NCBI GenBank assembly: GCA_014925825.1
Contig: JACGCK010000005.1
Span: forward strand, 1,054,001-1,118,000
Length of the DNA stretch: 64,000 bases
Direction of reading: 5' to 3'
DNA from: Pholiota molesta
Taxonomy: Eukaryota > Basidiomycota > Agaricomycetes > Agaricales > Strophariaceae
Shown here: positions 10,254 to 21,948 of the stretch, in pieces
Position numbering within the stretch: the stretch's first letter is position 1
Layout: every line of letters starts with the position of its first letter
Notes under the pieces: model-generated
What the model was told of the DNA's origin: nothing
The model's database searches: none
Seen by the model: the letters and a program-made list of their open reading frames with translations, nothing else
Position numbers and translations under genes: made by a program

Positions 10254-13200
10254 ATGTTAAAGTTCATTCCTAGACCACGACTCAAACCACTATCGACCTT
10301 TCTATCTGCTTATCACCCACCTTCTCTACCTCGACTTTTACTTATCCCATTACCTCAATTCAAATCTATGGGTACACTGGGAGACAGCGATTGGAAACTG
10401 GTTGAAAAACCTGGTGCCATTTCTTATCAAGTGTTCACGAAACCTATCGTCAAATCCGAGCAAGATGATAGAGACTATAAGATAATACAACTGCAGAACG
10501 GCTTACAGGCAACACTCGTGCATGACATTAACGCAGACAAAGCAGCGGCCAGCCTTGACGTCGCAGTTGGTCACCTTTATGACCCGGTGTGTTATCTGCT
10601 ATTCATGGTTCATTGAAATAGTATCTTAATCTAAATCTATAGGATGATATGCCTGGACTGGCTCACTTTTGTGAACATTTACTTTTCATGGTTTGTTTCG
10701 AAATTCGACCAGTACTGTGGTGCACCGAATGTTTCTCACATAAAGTCTCTTAGGGTACAGAAAAGTTCCCCCAAGAAAATGAATACTCTGAGGTATTATG
10801 TCTTGCCAATTGATACTATGGGACCGAATTTTGACCTTCTCTCGTCTGTTTCAGTTTCTATCCAAGAATAATGGCGCATCAAATGCTTACACTTCAACGT
10901 CAAATACAAATTATTACTTCAACGTCGCCACATCCGCCTTGCCCGGTGCTTTAGAGCGCTTTGCGGCCTTTTTTCACTGTCCCTTATTTGCTTCTTCCTG
11001 CACCTCGCGTGAACTCAATGCAGTGGACTCAGAGCACAAGAAGAACCACCAAGCTGATATGTGGCGCATTTTCCAATTGAACAAATATCTCACTCGGCCA
11101 GGCCATGTTTGGTCCAAATTCGGGAGTGGAAATCGCGAAAGCTTGTCGAAAGCAGCGAAGGAACTTCAAGAAAAAGGCAAACTACCATCTGCTTTGACTT
11201 CAGCCACTCTCAGCGTCACTCAGACACCCATATCGTCGCGCTTACCGTCACCTGCTCCTTCTCAGGTATCAACCAGCAGTGAGGTAGACGCAGATGGTGG
11301 CTCTGTTGGTCGTGAAACACGCCGTCGCTTAGTTGAGTGGTGGAGCAAAGAATACTGTGCTAGTCGGATGCGATTATCCATAGTTGGCAAAGGTCAGAAT
11401 CCCGGGTCTTTATCAAACCAAAAGAATTTCCAATGCTGATATCCTCCAGAATCCTTGGATGATTTGGCCGATATGGCGGCTAACCTTTTCTCGCCTATTC
11501 AAAATCGTGGACGTGACGCACTTCCAATGATCAATGAACACCCTTTTGGCCCTGATCAAAAAGGAGTATGTTTTTTATGGTAGCATCATTCGTAATCTGT
11601 CTGATGCATCCATTCTAGACACTTGTGTCGGTGCAAACAATTATGGCTTTTCATGCTCTTGAAATTTCGTTCCCATTGGAATACCAACCTCCATTCTGGA
11701 AACACAAGCCTGCCAATTTCATCTCGCACTTTGTAGGACATGAAGGACCTGGATCGCTTCATTCTTATCTCAAGAACAAACATTGGGTTACTTCACTCAG
11801 CTGTGGACCGCAGAACCTTGCTCGTGGCTTTGCGATGTTTAAGATCACTGCCCATCTGACACCCGAAGGATTTGGTGAGCGCTGCATATAACATGATTTG
11901 CATCCTTATTAAATGTGGGTAACCAGCAAATTATCGTTCGGTGGTTCTGGCCGCATACAAGTACATCGAACTTCTGAGGACGTCTTCATTTGAAGATTAC
12001 CATCAGCAAGAAGTCGTCAATCTATCGTCGATACGTTTCCGTTTTGCCGAGAAGAGGCGTCCGGATGACTATGCTACATGGATTTCGGAACATATGGCAT
12101 GGCCTATCCCTCGGGATCTTCTCCTCACTGCGCCTCGCCTTACATGGAATTGGGAAAACGAAGAGGAAAAGCGAAAAGGAGAGGCAAAAATCAGAGAGTA
12201 CTTGAACGGATTCCGTGTTGGCGAAAGTCGAATCGTATTGATGGCCAAAAAGGATGATCATGTCAAATTGCATCCAGACCTTAAATGGGAAAAAGAACCA
12301 TGGTATGGCACTGATTATGCCATACAGCGATTCGATGATGCATTACTTGCTGAAGTGAGTCACTCCACGGAAATTCAAGGTTCAACTATATGGTTATTGA
12401 CAAAGTACAGGCCGAAGGGGGAAACGACATTCCTGAATTCTTCCTTCCCGGCCCCAACGAGTTTATTCCAACAAATCTAGATGTAGAAAAGAAGGAGATT
12501 ACGGAGGTATGTCAGTTACTTACAATCTAATTTTCTTACTTCATCCCCCTCCTTCCAATAGCCATTGAAACGTCCTCATCTCATTCGCGAAACTAAACTG
12601 TCCACTTTATGGCACAAGAAAGATGACACATTTTGGGTACCGAAGGCTCACGTTGTTATCGATATTAGAAGGTTTGTTGTTCGTTGACTCTGTGGCTGTC
12701 CTAACTCACCCAAAAATCATAGTCATGTAGCCAATTCTTCTGCTCGAGCAGCAGTTCTTACAAGGTTCGTAATATGTCTAGCCGTGGCATTTCCCTTGTA
12801 ACACTGAATTTGCTAGGCTATATTCGGATATCGTGAATGATTCTTTGACCGAGTTCTCATACAACGCAGACTTGGCTGGTTTATCATATAATTTTTCACC
12901 TCATGCCGTTGGTTTATATGTCACCATGAATGGGTACAACGACAAAATGTCGGTGTTGGTCGGCCATGTACTTGAGAAGGTCAAGGGTGTCACTATCGAT
13001 CCGAAGAGACTTGACGTTGTCAGGGAAGAGGTATGTACACACTCGTCCTGGGCTAACGCATTCTGATGAGTATATAAAGGCGCGCCGAGAATGGGAGAAC
13101 TTCTTCCTTGGACAATCATATTCTCTTTCTGACTATTACACGCGCTATTTGATGACGGAACGTCAATGGACTATGGAAGAAAAGCTTAAAGAACTCCATA

Positions 13201-14471
13201 GTAAGCTTGCGTTCTTTAGCTGTGTGCATTAATTGATACTCTTTTGTTAGCTGTCACCGCTGCGGAGGTACAAGAACACGTGAAGACCCTTCTGTCGCAA
13301 GTCAATGTCCGAATTCTGGCAGCTGGTAATATGTACAAGGACGAGGCTATCAAAATAGCTGAGATAGTGGAAGATGGCCTTGGCCAATCACCCTTTTCTC
13401 CTACCCAACTCAATGAACGCAGCCTAATAATACCTGAAGGTAGTTTTATTTGACGTCTCATCAATGCTTGACCTGATTTCATCTTTTGTTCAGGATCCAA
13501 CTTCATAAATTCTGCCCCTATTCCAAATCCTAATCAGGCAAACTCGGCTCTGACATACTTCACCCATTTCGGACCCGTCACTGATCAAAAGCTGCGCGTT
13601 ACTTCTGCTTTGCTTACTCAAATCCTGAGCGAACCTGCTTTCAACGTTCTACGCACAAGAGAACAGCTCGGATACATCGTTTCATGCACCTCTTGGACGC
13701 TACCTGGTGGTACCGAAAAGGGTCTTCGCATCGTGGTTCAGAGCGAGAAAAAGCCGGAATACATTGAATCTCGGGTGGAGGCTTTCCTAGACGAAATGAA
13801 AACCAAGTTAGAAGAGATGACAGAGGCAGAGTTCTTATCGCATAGAAGCAGCCTCCAGAAGAAATGGTTAGAAGCGAACAAAAATCTCGCAGAAGAGATA
13901 TCCAAATATCTTGTTCACGTCAACACTGGTCATTGGGATTTCTTCAGAAGTGAGTACTGCTCTTTGTCCTTGATTATGCACTGACCATATTTGCGTAGAT
14001 GAAAAGGATGCCGCTTTGCTCGAAACGACTACAAAGGATGATATTCTTGGATTATTCTTGTCTCGTGTTCATCAATCCTCCCAGACTCGGGCGAAACTTT
14101 CGGTACATATGATCTCTCAAAAACCACGCCCTAAGCAAGTTAGCGCAGCCGCTGCGGAAGCCTTTGAAGCATTACTACATCAGACATTACCGGAAGTTGA
14201 TGTGAAAGCTTGGAAAACTGCTATTACAAACAACAATCCTACGATAATCGAATTTGGACAATACTGGGCAAAGAATCTCAAAGAAAATGCAAAGGAATTG
14301 TTGGTCCAGCTACCCGCCATCGTGGATAAATACCCTGTAGGAGATGAGGCGCTCAAAAGGTTGGATGCTACATTTATTGAGGACAGAGACGCTTTTAGGA
14401 AAGGCCTCAAAGTCTCTGTTGATCCTGGCCCTATGGTTCAATGGAATGATCTCCCGGTATCGCGATTCTAA
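10254..14471 (+). CDS. STE23: insulin-degrading enzyme (M16 metallopeptidase)
   Basis: This is an inverzincin peptidase of the insulysin/Ste23 type, which cleaves small peptides inside a closed chamber. In yeast it also matures a-factor. Fifteen exons join in frame: 10254-10586, 10643-10690, 10754-10792, 10855-11392, 11450-11565, 11619-11874, 11927-12354, 12411-12506, 12562-12671, 12723-12764, 12817-13030, 13080-13200, 13251-13439, 13494-13949, 13999-14471. The product is 1,152 aa. The zinc motif HFCEH is at residues 119-123 and the third ligand is Glu200 in NAVDSEHKKN, exactly the human 108/112/189 spacing. GHEGPGSL, FFLPGPNEFIPTN and REQLGYIV follow. A low-complexity Ser/Pro insert of about 50 residues interrupts the N-terminal domain (11150-11330). 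Two in-frame ATGs (10254 and 10368) could start translation; the longer form has a basic, acid-free leader. Confidence 0.95.
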
Positions 14472-14776
14472 TATTTAACCAATATACTTACCACTGAGCT
14501 GTTATATATGTACCTTTTTGAATCTCATTGCTTGGAATCACCTAAATCGTATTGCAATTAAATGCGCCATCGATAATCAGAATGTGTGATATTGGATATA
14601 CAATAGGATGCTAGTAAAGAAATGCAACGAACAGCGAGGGTTTATGTATGAGATACAAAGCGAATCACACCATGGTTTAAAACAAATGAATGCACCGACA
14701 AAATAGGGAACCAGGGACGGCGCTGTATACACTTGTATACAGCGTTGTAAGGCAAATACAGTCTACGAAGCCGAAA
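14472..14776. other. convergent intergenic, insulinase/CKS1
   Basis: 305 bases between the 3' ends of two convergent genes. AT-rich, with no supported gene. Confidence 0.5.
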
Positions 14777-15237
14777 TCACTTCCGCCTTATATCCTTCGC
14801 CCTGGGCTGTTGAGGCGGGACGAAGTTTTTCGCACGTCGGAAGAGCAGGACGTGTGGTTCAGGAGCTTGTAACGTGAGTCACGAGCAATGTGTGTAGATT
14901 ATACACAAACATACCATGAACTTCATAATGTTCCCAACCAAGACTTTGAGTGATGCCGATTCCTCTCCATTCTGCCTCCGTGAGCAAGCGAAGTACGCCA
15001 GAATCGTCAGGATTGAAGTATTCCTTCGGAACCATCTTCAGGAGTTGTTTAGGCAGAATAACGTGACGGTATTCAAACTCATCATCTGAATACCGATCTG
15101 AATAATGAATCCTATAGATGTAAATTAAAGTAAAAACTTTGGATTGAGTAGTGGTGATCTTACTTTTCAATGTATTCCTCCAGTTTACGGGCCATCTCCT
15201 TCTGTTGTGCAGTCTGAGAGGGTTGAGCAGTCGCCAT
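14777..15237 (-). CDS. CKS1: cyclin-dependent kinase regulatory subunit
   Basis: This is a Cks1/Suc1 adaptor that binds the CDK and docks phosphorylated substrates. It has three exons on the minus strand (15237-15164, 15111-14915, 14865-14777), giving 119 aa. The sequence holds the full family signature: [20 protein letters not shown], then [20 protein letters not shown] and [12 protein letters not shown]. The HAPEPH hinge, which controls strand exchange, is intact, and so is the W-R-G-I-G anion pocket. A short basic tail ([18 protein letters not shown]) replaces the longer Gln-rich tail of budding yeast. The gene is divergent from the meiotic helicase gene with only 252 bp between the start codons. 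Confidence 0.96.
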
Positions 15238-15489
15238 TGCTATTTCTATAGGTTGTCACTTCGAAGGGTGGATGGTATTGGGTGGATTCGGTTGTTCAAT
15301 CACGAATTATGGAGAAAGATTGGGTTCAAGATGGCGTCGAGTTGCTAATTTACGCGCCCGTCACAGTCACGAAACAAAGAACAGATCACGTGAACAGACG
15401 CGTCGCCCAAATCAAGTCACGTCTTTTCTACGAGTTACAATTCCGTTCCCCTTGACCCCAACCTAAACATTGTCTTCCAAACAGTTTCA
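15238..15489. promoter_or_regulatory. divergent promoter CKS1/MER3
   Basis: 252 bases separate the two ATGs, so both promoters share this region. It contains CACGTG at 15387-15392 (E-box/Cbf1-type palindrome) followed six bases later by ACGCGT at 15398-15403 (MCB core). Two further TCAC/GTGA-rich stretches flank them. The combination sits mid-way between a cell-cycle gene and a meiotic gene. Function is inferred from position only. Confidence 0.4.
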
Positions 15490-18400
15490 ATGGATGATGA
15501 ATACTACGACTCCATTGATATGTATGATACTCATGGAAACTCCTATTATGAACAGGCATTCCACCCAAATCGAAGCATCTCAAGCCCCAAGCAGTTGGAT
15601 GATTTTTCTACGAAGCGTCTGATGATATCAGTGAGTATATGCGCGCCAAAATATGACTGGCATCCATTCATTGCAATAGCTTCCTCACCATCACCTATGC
15701 CAACGTTCCACACGAGTCATAATTTGCTTGATGAGGCACAAGTATACTCACAATCGGCCAGACTAATGAATAATTCTGAGAATAATTTCGCTTTGTCTCG
15801 GAAGGAATCCTCTAAAATGAATTCCATATCTCGTAAGCTGGGATTTTGGCTCGCATCTCGTGTTTTGTCGTTGGTTTGACTGCCATTTGACCGCAATTTT
15901 TACTATTTCATGCCGTGCAAAAGAGCAATCACACTATCGCAGCGAACATATGCATATGCTAGGTCCTAATCTCTGGCAGGAAAACTCTTATCCCACCTCT
16001 CAACCCCGACAACAACAACATGTTCTCAGCCAAACACGAAACATAAATTCCACGAACTCTAAGCCCGTCCCAAGAAATTCCCATGGCATTCGACTGCGTC
16101 CAGTCTCAGACTTACGTGCGTTGGTTTCATGTCATTTCCGCAAAGTTATTAACATGCATGTATTCATCCTGACTATAGCTGACATCTATCGAAGCATTTT
16201 TAAATTCGGAGTCTTCAATGCAGTACAATCAAGTGTTTCGATGAAGTACGCTCAAGCATTCTTAGAACATTGTCAATTAATCATTTTCTATTCCAATTAG
16301 GTGATGACCGACGATAAAAATCTCGTAAGCTTGGCTATTAGATTCTTTACTTTCATTCTGACACTGTCGACAAATCCAGGTCGTCAGCGGTACGTGATGA
16401 TGCAAATGACGGTGGTAACACGTTCTGACTTCTCTTCTCGACCGATTAGCTCCAACTGGTAGTGGAAAAACAGTGCTTTTTGAATTGGGTTTGATACGGA
16501 TGCTTGAAAGAAGCAAAAGCTCGGGGAAGACATTCAAATGCATTTATGTCGCACCAACCAAAGTAGTTCTAAATGTTACTCTACTCCTCTTGAGCTTACT
16601 GTTCTATTTAGGCATTGTGTTCAGAGAGATTTCAAGATTGGGCTGCAAAATTTGAACCCATGGGTTTGAAATGTCAGAGGCTGAACAATTCGCTTCCATG
16701 CAGAGCTTTCTGAATAGCAGTTACCATAGGCTGCGAGTTCACGGGTGATACTGTTGTTATTGGAAATAATGCATGGGGAGATGCAAAGAATGCGACAATC
16801 ATGTAGGTTTTCCTCCGGTACTGTCAGGACACGTACTCATCTGTCGTTTCGGTCAATCCAGAGTTACTACTGTACGTTCTCGAAGAACATTAGATGTCAT
16901 CTTTGGGCCCACTTTGACACGGTTTCTATCGATAGTGTGAAAAGTGGGACAGCTTGACACGGAACTGGTATTTTGCTTTTCCTGCTATGGATTTCCTGTT
17001 TTATAACCATGTAATAATTCGACAGGTTTGAGCATGAACAGATTTTGTCCCAGATTCAGTTGTTTTTGGTGGACGAAGTAAGTCACCAAGGTAATCGATT
17101 TTTATAATTTTTTCTTGAATTTGATTTTCAGGTTCACATTCTGAATGAGTCTCGTGGAAGTGCTCTCGAGGTAGTCATATCACGTATGAAGCTTCGGGGG
17201 TCATCGATTCGTTTCATTTTTGTTTCGGCGACTGTCCCAAACATCCAGATGTTGCCCTGTGGATCGGAAGTGGCATAGGGCCGTCGGTGCCAGCTCAAGT
17301 TTATGAAGTATGTTGAATTCGATTAGACAGATCGCTCCCTTAAACTTACTATCAACTTCTTCAGTTTGGCGAAGAATACAGGCCCTGTCAACTCACACGA
17401 CATGTTATTGGTATCCCTCGCAGAAACGGACAAAATGACTTTCAATTTGCCAAACTTCTTGATTTCAGACTATTTTCCATTCTGCAGCAACTCTCTGTTG
17501 GAAAGCCTATTCTAGTGTTTTGTGCTACTAGGAAAGGTAGGCATATCTGATATCATACTTTTATCGAAACCAGAGTTGATTCCGTTCAGGGGCGTTCGGA
17601 ACCGCAGAACAATTAATGAAGGAATTCTTGGAAAGTGAAGAGAAAAAAGTAACCTTACCTTGGTCGCGCCCCTCAAGGTGAATTATCCTGGCATCTATCA
17701 CCCCAAATAATGTGTCTCAATGTGTTGGGAAAGGTCAACTCATAGCTTCTGTGATAAAAGGCTCGACGGTGTGTTGGATATGTTGTGTTTTGAATCGGCT
17801 AATTGATACCTCCTTAAAGAGCTTGCGAATGTCGGAATTGGAGTGCACCATGCTGGTCTTGTAATGGATGATCGCAAAGCCACTGAACAGCTCTATCTGA
17901 AAGGGACACTTCGCGTGCTCATAGCGACATCGGTATGTATACAAGTGTTATTTTGCTATTTCCAATTGATTTTTTTCTGAAGACTTTAGCGGTTGGTGTA
18001 AATCTGCGTACACATAATCTCTCTAGGTACTACCATCGTATGCTCATATATTTATCATTCCTATAGCTGCCCAAATGGTTGTTATAAAGGGAGTGCACAC
18101 ATTCCAAAATAATTTGTCCAGAGAGTACTCCGATCTTGATATTATGCAGATGCTGGGCCGAGCTGTAAGTGATTTTTTGCCAGAGAATTGATGCTAACTT
18201 TTGCGTAGGGTAGACCTCAATTCGGTAGGTACCAATTCAAAGTTCGTGATCAAGTATTACTTATTTTCTTTCTTTCTTTTTATCAGACAAAGAAGGCATA
18301 TCTGTCATTCTCTGCGAGAGCGACTTAGAGCATAAGTATAGAGCTCTAGCCCAAGGAAACACCATTCTGGAAAGCTCCTTGCATATTAATTTAGTCGAGC

Positions 18401-21400
18401 ACTTGAATTCAGAAATTGGACTCAAAACCATCAGCGACGTCGAAACTGCCAAAACGTGGCTTCGAAGCTCATTCCTGTACCAGAGGATGCAAAGAAATCC
18501 CAAGTTCTATTGCTTGAAGTCAGAAGGGGACAATGAAACGAGGTCTCACCAGGAGAATATCAACGATATCATCCGGGACAGCATAGAGCAATTGAAGAAA
18601 TCAGAGCTTATTCACCACGTAGAGAATGGCAACGACGTTGGGAAACTAAGTTCGACGAAATATGGGGAGATTATGAGCAAAGTATGTATCATCTTGTACT
18701 CAATTAATTCCGACACTAATATATTCATCATCCGTCTAGCTCTACATTCGTCGAGCAACTGTGAGCATGTTCTACAGATCTATTTCATATCCATGATGTT
18801 TATGCCCTTCCAGATGGATATCCTTCTAGCGATACCGAAGCAAGCGAGTCTACGAGATGTAGTGAGTCATAAAGAATGATCTGCAAAGCTGTCTTGGCCA
18901 ATGATATTTCATAGTTAGAAGGAATTTGTGGAGCAGAGGAGTTTGTACTTTCTCTTTACAGTTCGGATGCGGGGAATAATCATAGGCGTGGAATAGATTT
19001 CAGGATGTCAAGTTGCGAGCGTCAGAGAGAGCGGTGTGTCATTTACTTTTAATTTACTATATGTCGAGTCCGCTCAATGATATTATAGAGCTTCAACAAA
19101 CTGAAGAAGGACCCTGACATTCGTTTCGAAGTGACCAAAAAGGTGGAATCGACAACCAACAAGGTCTTCCTACTTGTGCAGGTCTATCTTTCGACAGCTC
19201 AATCCTGTATCTAGAAATTCACGTCTTTTCATAGGCAGTCTTGGGTGGAATCAACCTACACGAGTACAAGAGCCCAGATAGTCAACCTCAACTGGAAGCC
19301 TTCTGTATCTTCAAACATATTGCGAGGATAGCACGGGGTATTCTATCCTTCTACCTGCTCTGCACTCTATCTCACTTGTCCCTTTGTAGCTTTCCTTGAC
19401 GTGGCTGTCGCCAAAAAAGATGGTTCTACCATCAAATACGCGCTGGAACTGTAAGGTTTTCTGCTTGACTTCTGTTTTTTTTATGAATATTTATCCGATG
19501 TCCAACTTAACAGACTTCGTTGCCTATCCGCAAAGGCATGGGAAGATCGAGCGATTGTTCTCAGGCAAATCGAGCAAATGGGAGAAAAATCGTGAGTAAT
19601 TCGTATGGCCACTTCGGATAATATAATTCGATATGGATACGGACTAACAATCACTTCGTTACAGGATCAAGGTAAATTTGCTTGAGTGGTATGAGACACA
19701 AACAAAACAGTTAAACAATTAGGTTCTGGCGGAGCATGGCATCACGTCGATCGCTCTATTGCGCAAGCAGAACCCACTTAGAATTGAAACGGTAGGATGA
19801 ATTTTTGAAAAGCCCCTGTCGCATGTTTGACTATTATTCAGCTTCTCAATCGACGACCTCCTTTTGGCTTAGATGTTCTTGCATCTGTTGCAGACCTGCC
19901 CCAGTACACCCTTTCGATCAAAGAGACTGATGTACACTCAGACGGAGGAAAGAACCCAGTTCAGGTCGATCTCCATATCGAGTGCAGTTTATTGGAAGAA
20001 AAATCAATGAATTTCCCCAAGACGAGAAAGCAAGGGATGCGGAGATTTCAAACAACAGCCGTCTTGACTCTGACATCTGATTTGGATCTTATTGATCTTC
20101 GTCGTATTCCGTAAATCACAGATGGCAAATCATGCACAATTCATCCCGCTGATCCAAATCCACAGAACCAAAGCACTGAAGGGCGGCAAGTCTTTTGATG
20201 TAACAGCAGAATTAAAGAAGCCAAGTCAAAGCGTCATCGTCATTATAACTTCGGTGAGCATCGATAAACCCGCTCGCATAATTTTTAAACGAGACGTTTT
20301 GCATTCGTTTTTATATATATAGGAAACCATTGCCGGAGTTGGTTTGCAACAACTGTATAAACCAAGTATTTCATCAAGTGAATACCCTGTATTGGATACG
20401 CGTCCCATTTCATCCATAGTCAGTGGGATTCAAACATTGGACTAAATTTAGGTTGACCGTGAATTTGACAGGACATGGATCTCGTCGGATTGGAAGATGA
20501 TCCTGATTTTTGGAATATGACGTTGGATAGTAGCAGTGCTGTTGGTATCGGGCCTGTTAAATCCGAAATCATACAAGGTAGATCTTGTCGTACTTAGCTT
20601 TCCAACGCTGACCCGTATGCTCTTAGAATCAGAGGGATTGAAGAAACCATGCAGCCCAAACGAGTCGTTACACCGACGTCGAGTCGTTGAGAAGTCCAAA
20701 CGGAAAGAACTGGAGCCCAAGACCCGGTCCGACGGAACATATGAATGCAATCATCTTTGCAAAGACAAAACCAAATGCCGACACCTCTGGTATGACAACC
20801 GGAATGGCTCCTTGCATTTACCGAATTAATCGTTTTCATTAGCTGCCGGGAGGGCCTAACACAGCCGCCAACGTCAAAAGTGAAAGGACAACTTTCTCAA
20901 GAACTTCCTAGTAAATCTGTTTCAAGTCTTCAAAGGCTCCATACCCATTCGCATAAATCCGTGATAAGAAGCAATGAAGCGAAAAACATGAAAGCTTTGT
21001 ATTCAATACATGAACGTACTCAAACTACTCAAAATCTCGAACTTGTTGAAGGGAAGAGATTGAAACTAGAGTCAGCTCCGACATTGAAGCGAAAAGTTCG
21101 CTCTCCTATCGATTACAACATCTCCTTCACGCAATTGGCAGATAATGGACCTGATAATCCTATGCTAAGCTTTTCTGAGGGCGATTCTGACGATCTTCCT
21201 GAAGCTATCCTACCTTTGCCGAGAACTTCATATGGTCAGCAAATGCTAGGTACATACATACGCCATCTTCATAAATAAAAGTTCTTACTTCCTATATTTA
21301 TAGAGAAGCCGGGCACACCCTTAGAGAAGAGAATAGAGCCCAGCCGCCCCAACAAACGAGTGAAATGTGACCCTGTTGATAAGGTGAGTGCATAACACTG

Positions 21401-21826
21401 TTATGAGGCAAATTAATTCACGATGCAAGAACAGACCACGGCGACTTCAAGAAAGAGAAACGTCCTTTTCTTGGAACGTCAGAGAGCGACAATTCAGTTG
21501 AAATAGTGACTCCCGTCAAATCAGTCAAGGCTTCCACAGATGCACAACGACATTTAAAGAAAGGAGAAAAAGACGGGAATTCCGTAGTTTCCGTTCAAGA
21601 ACTGGCTACGCACTCCAAGGACTTGAAGCAATTTCTGCTTCCATCTCCAGCGTCTTGTGCAATTACTACCTCGAACTTCGATCACGATGTCGACATCTCT
21701 GCAACTGTAGCTGACGATGTACAGAATATTAGTGGCCCGCCACAGGAGGAGCATTTGGACGAGACAAACGACGAATTCGCCGAATTGGATGCGTGGCTGC
21801 AAAGCGAATCCGTCGAAATTTTGTAG
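15490..21826 (+). CDS. HFM1: MER3/HFM1 meiotic DNA helicase
   Basis: This is a Ski2-like superfamily 2 DNA helicase that promotes meiotic crossovers (ZMM pathway). About 38 introns split it, and two exons are only 10 nt (16380-16389, 16862-16871). Visible in order: LRPVSDLPDIYRSIFKFGVF entry motif; Walker A APTGSGKT (16450 on); VVIGNNAWGDAKNATI; EKWDSLTRNW; Walker B LFLVDE-VH, split by an intron at 17078-17131; VSATVPNIQ (motif III); HHAGL; MLGRAGRPQFD (motif VI); winged-helix and Sec63 regions with EEKS and LTLTSDL; and the C-terminal Cys/His cluster YECNHLCKDKTKCRHLCC. A Ser-rich acidic tail ends at 21826. The product is roughly 1,430 aa. The frame fails at three points by one missing base: about 16230 (before CFDE), 17248 (between NIQ and DVALW) and possibly 21435. 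Either the assembly has deletions here or the gene is decaying; the rest is well preserved. Confidence 0.9.
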
Positions 21827-21948
21827 GCTGCCCTCTTCAGATTTGACAGTGACCTGGTAGATTGTATCCTGCATGTTAAATTACAACCAAAAATGAGCTA
21901 AATTATGTATGGTATGGGGATATAAAATGCGCGACGTAAGTTAAGAAT

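Noticed and set aside
16800..16970. Apparent pseudogene break in MER3 after NATI
   Set aside because: Two canonical introns (16803-16861 and 16872-16935) around a 10-nt exon join NATI, VTT and CEKWDSLTRNW in frame, so nothing is broken there.
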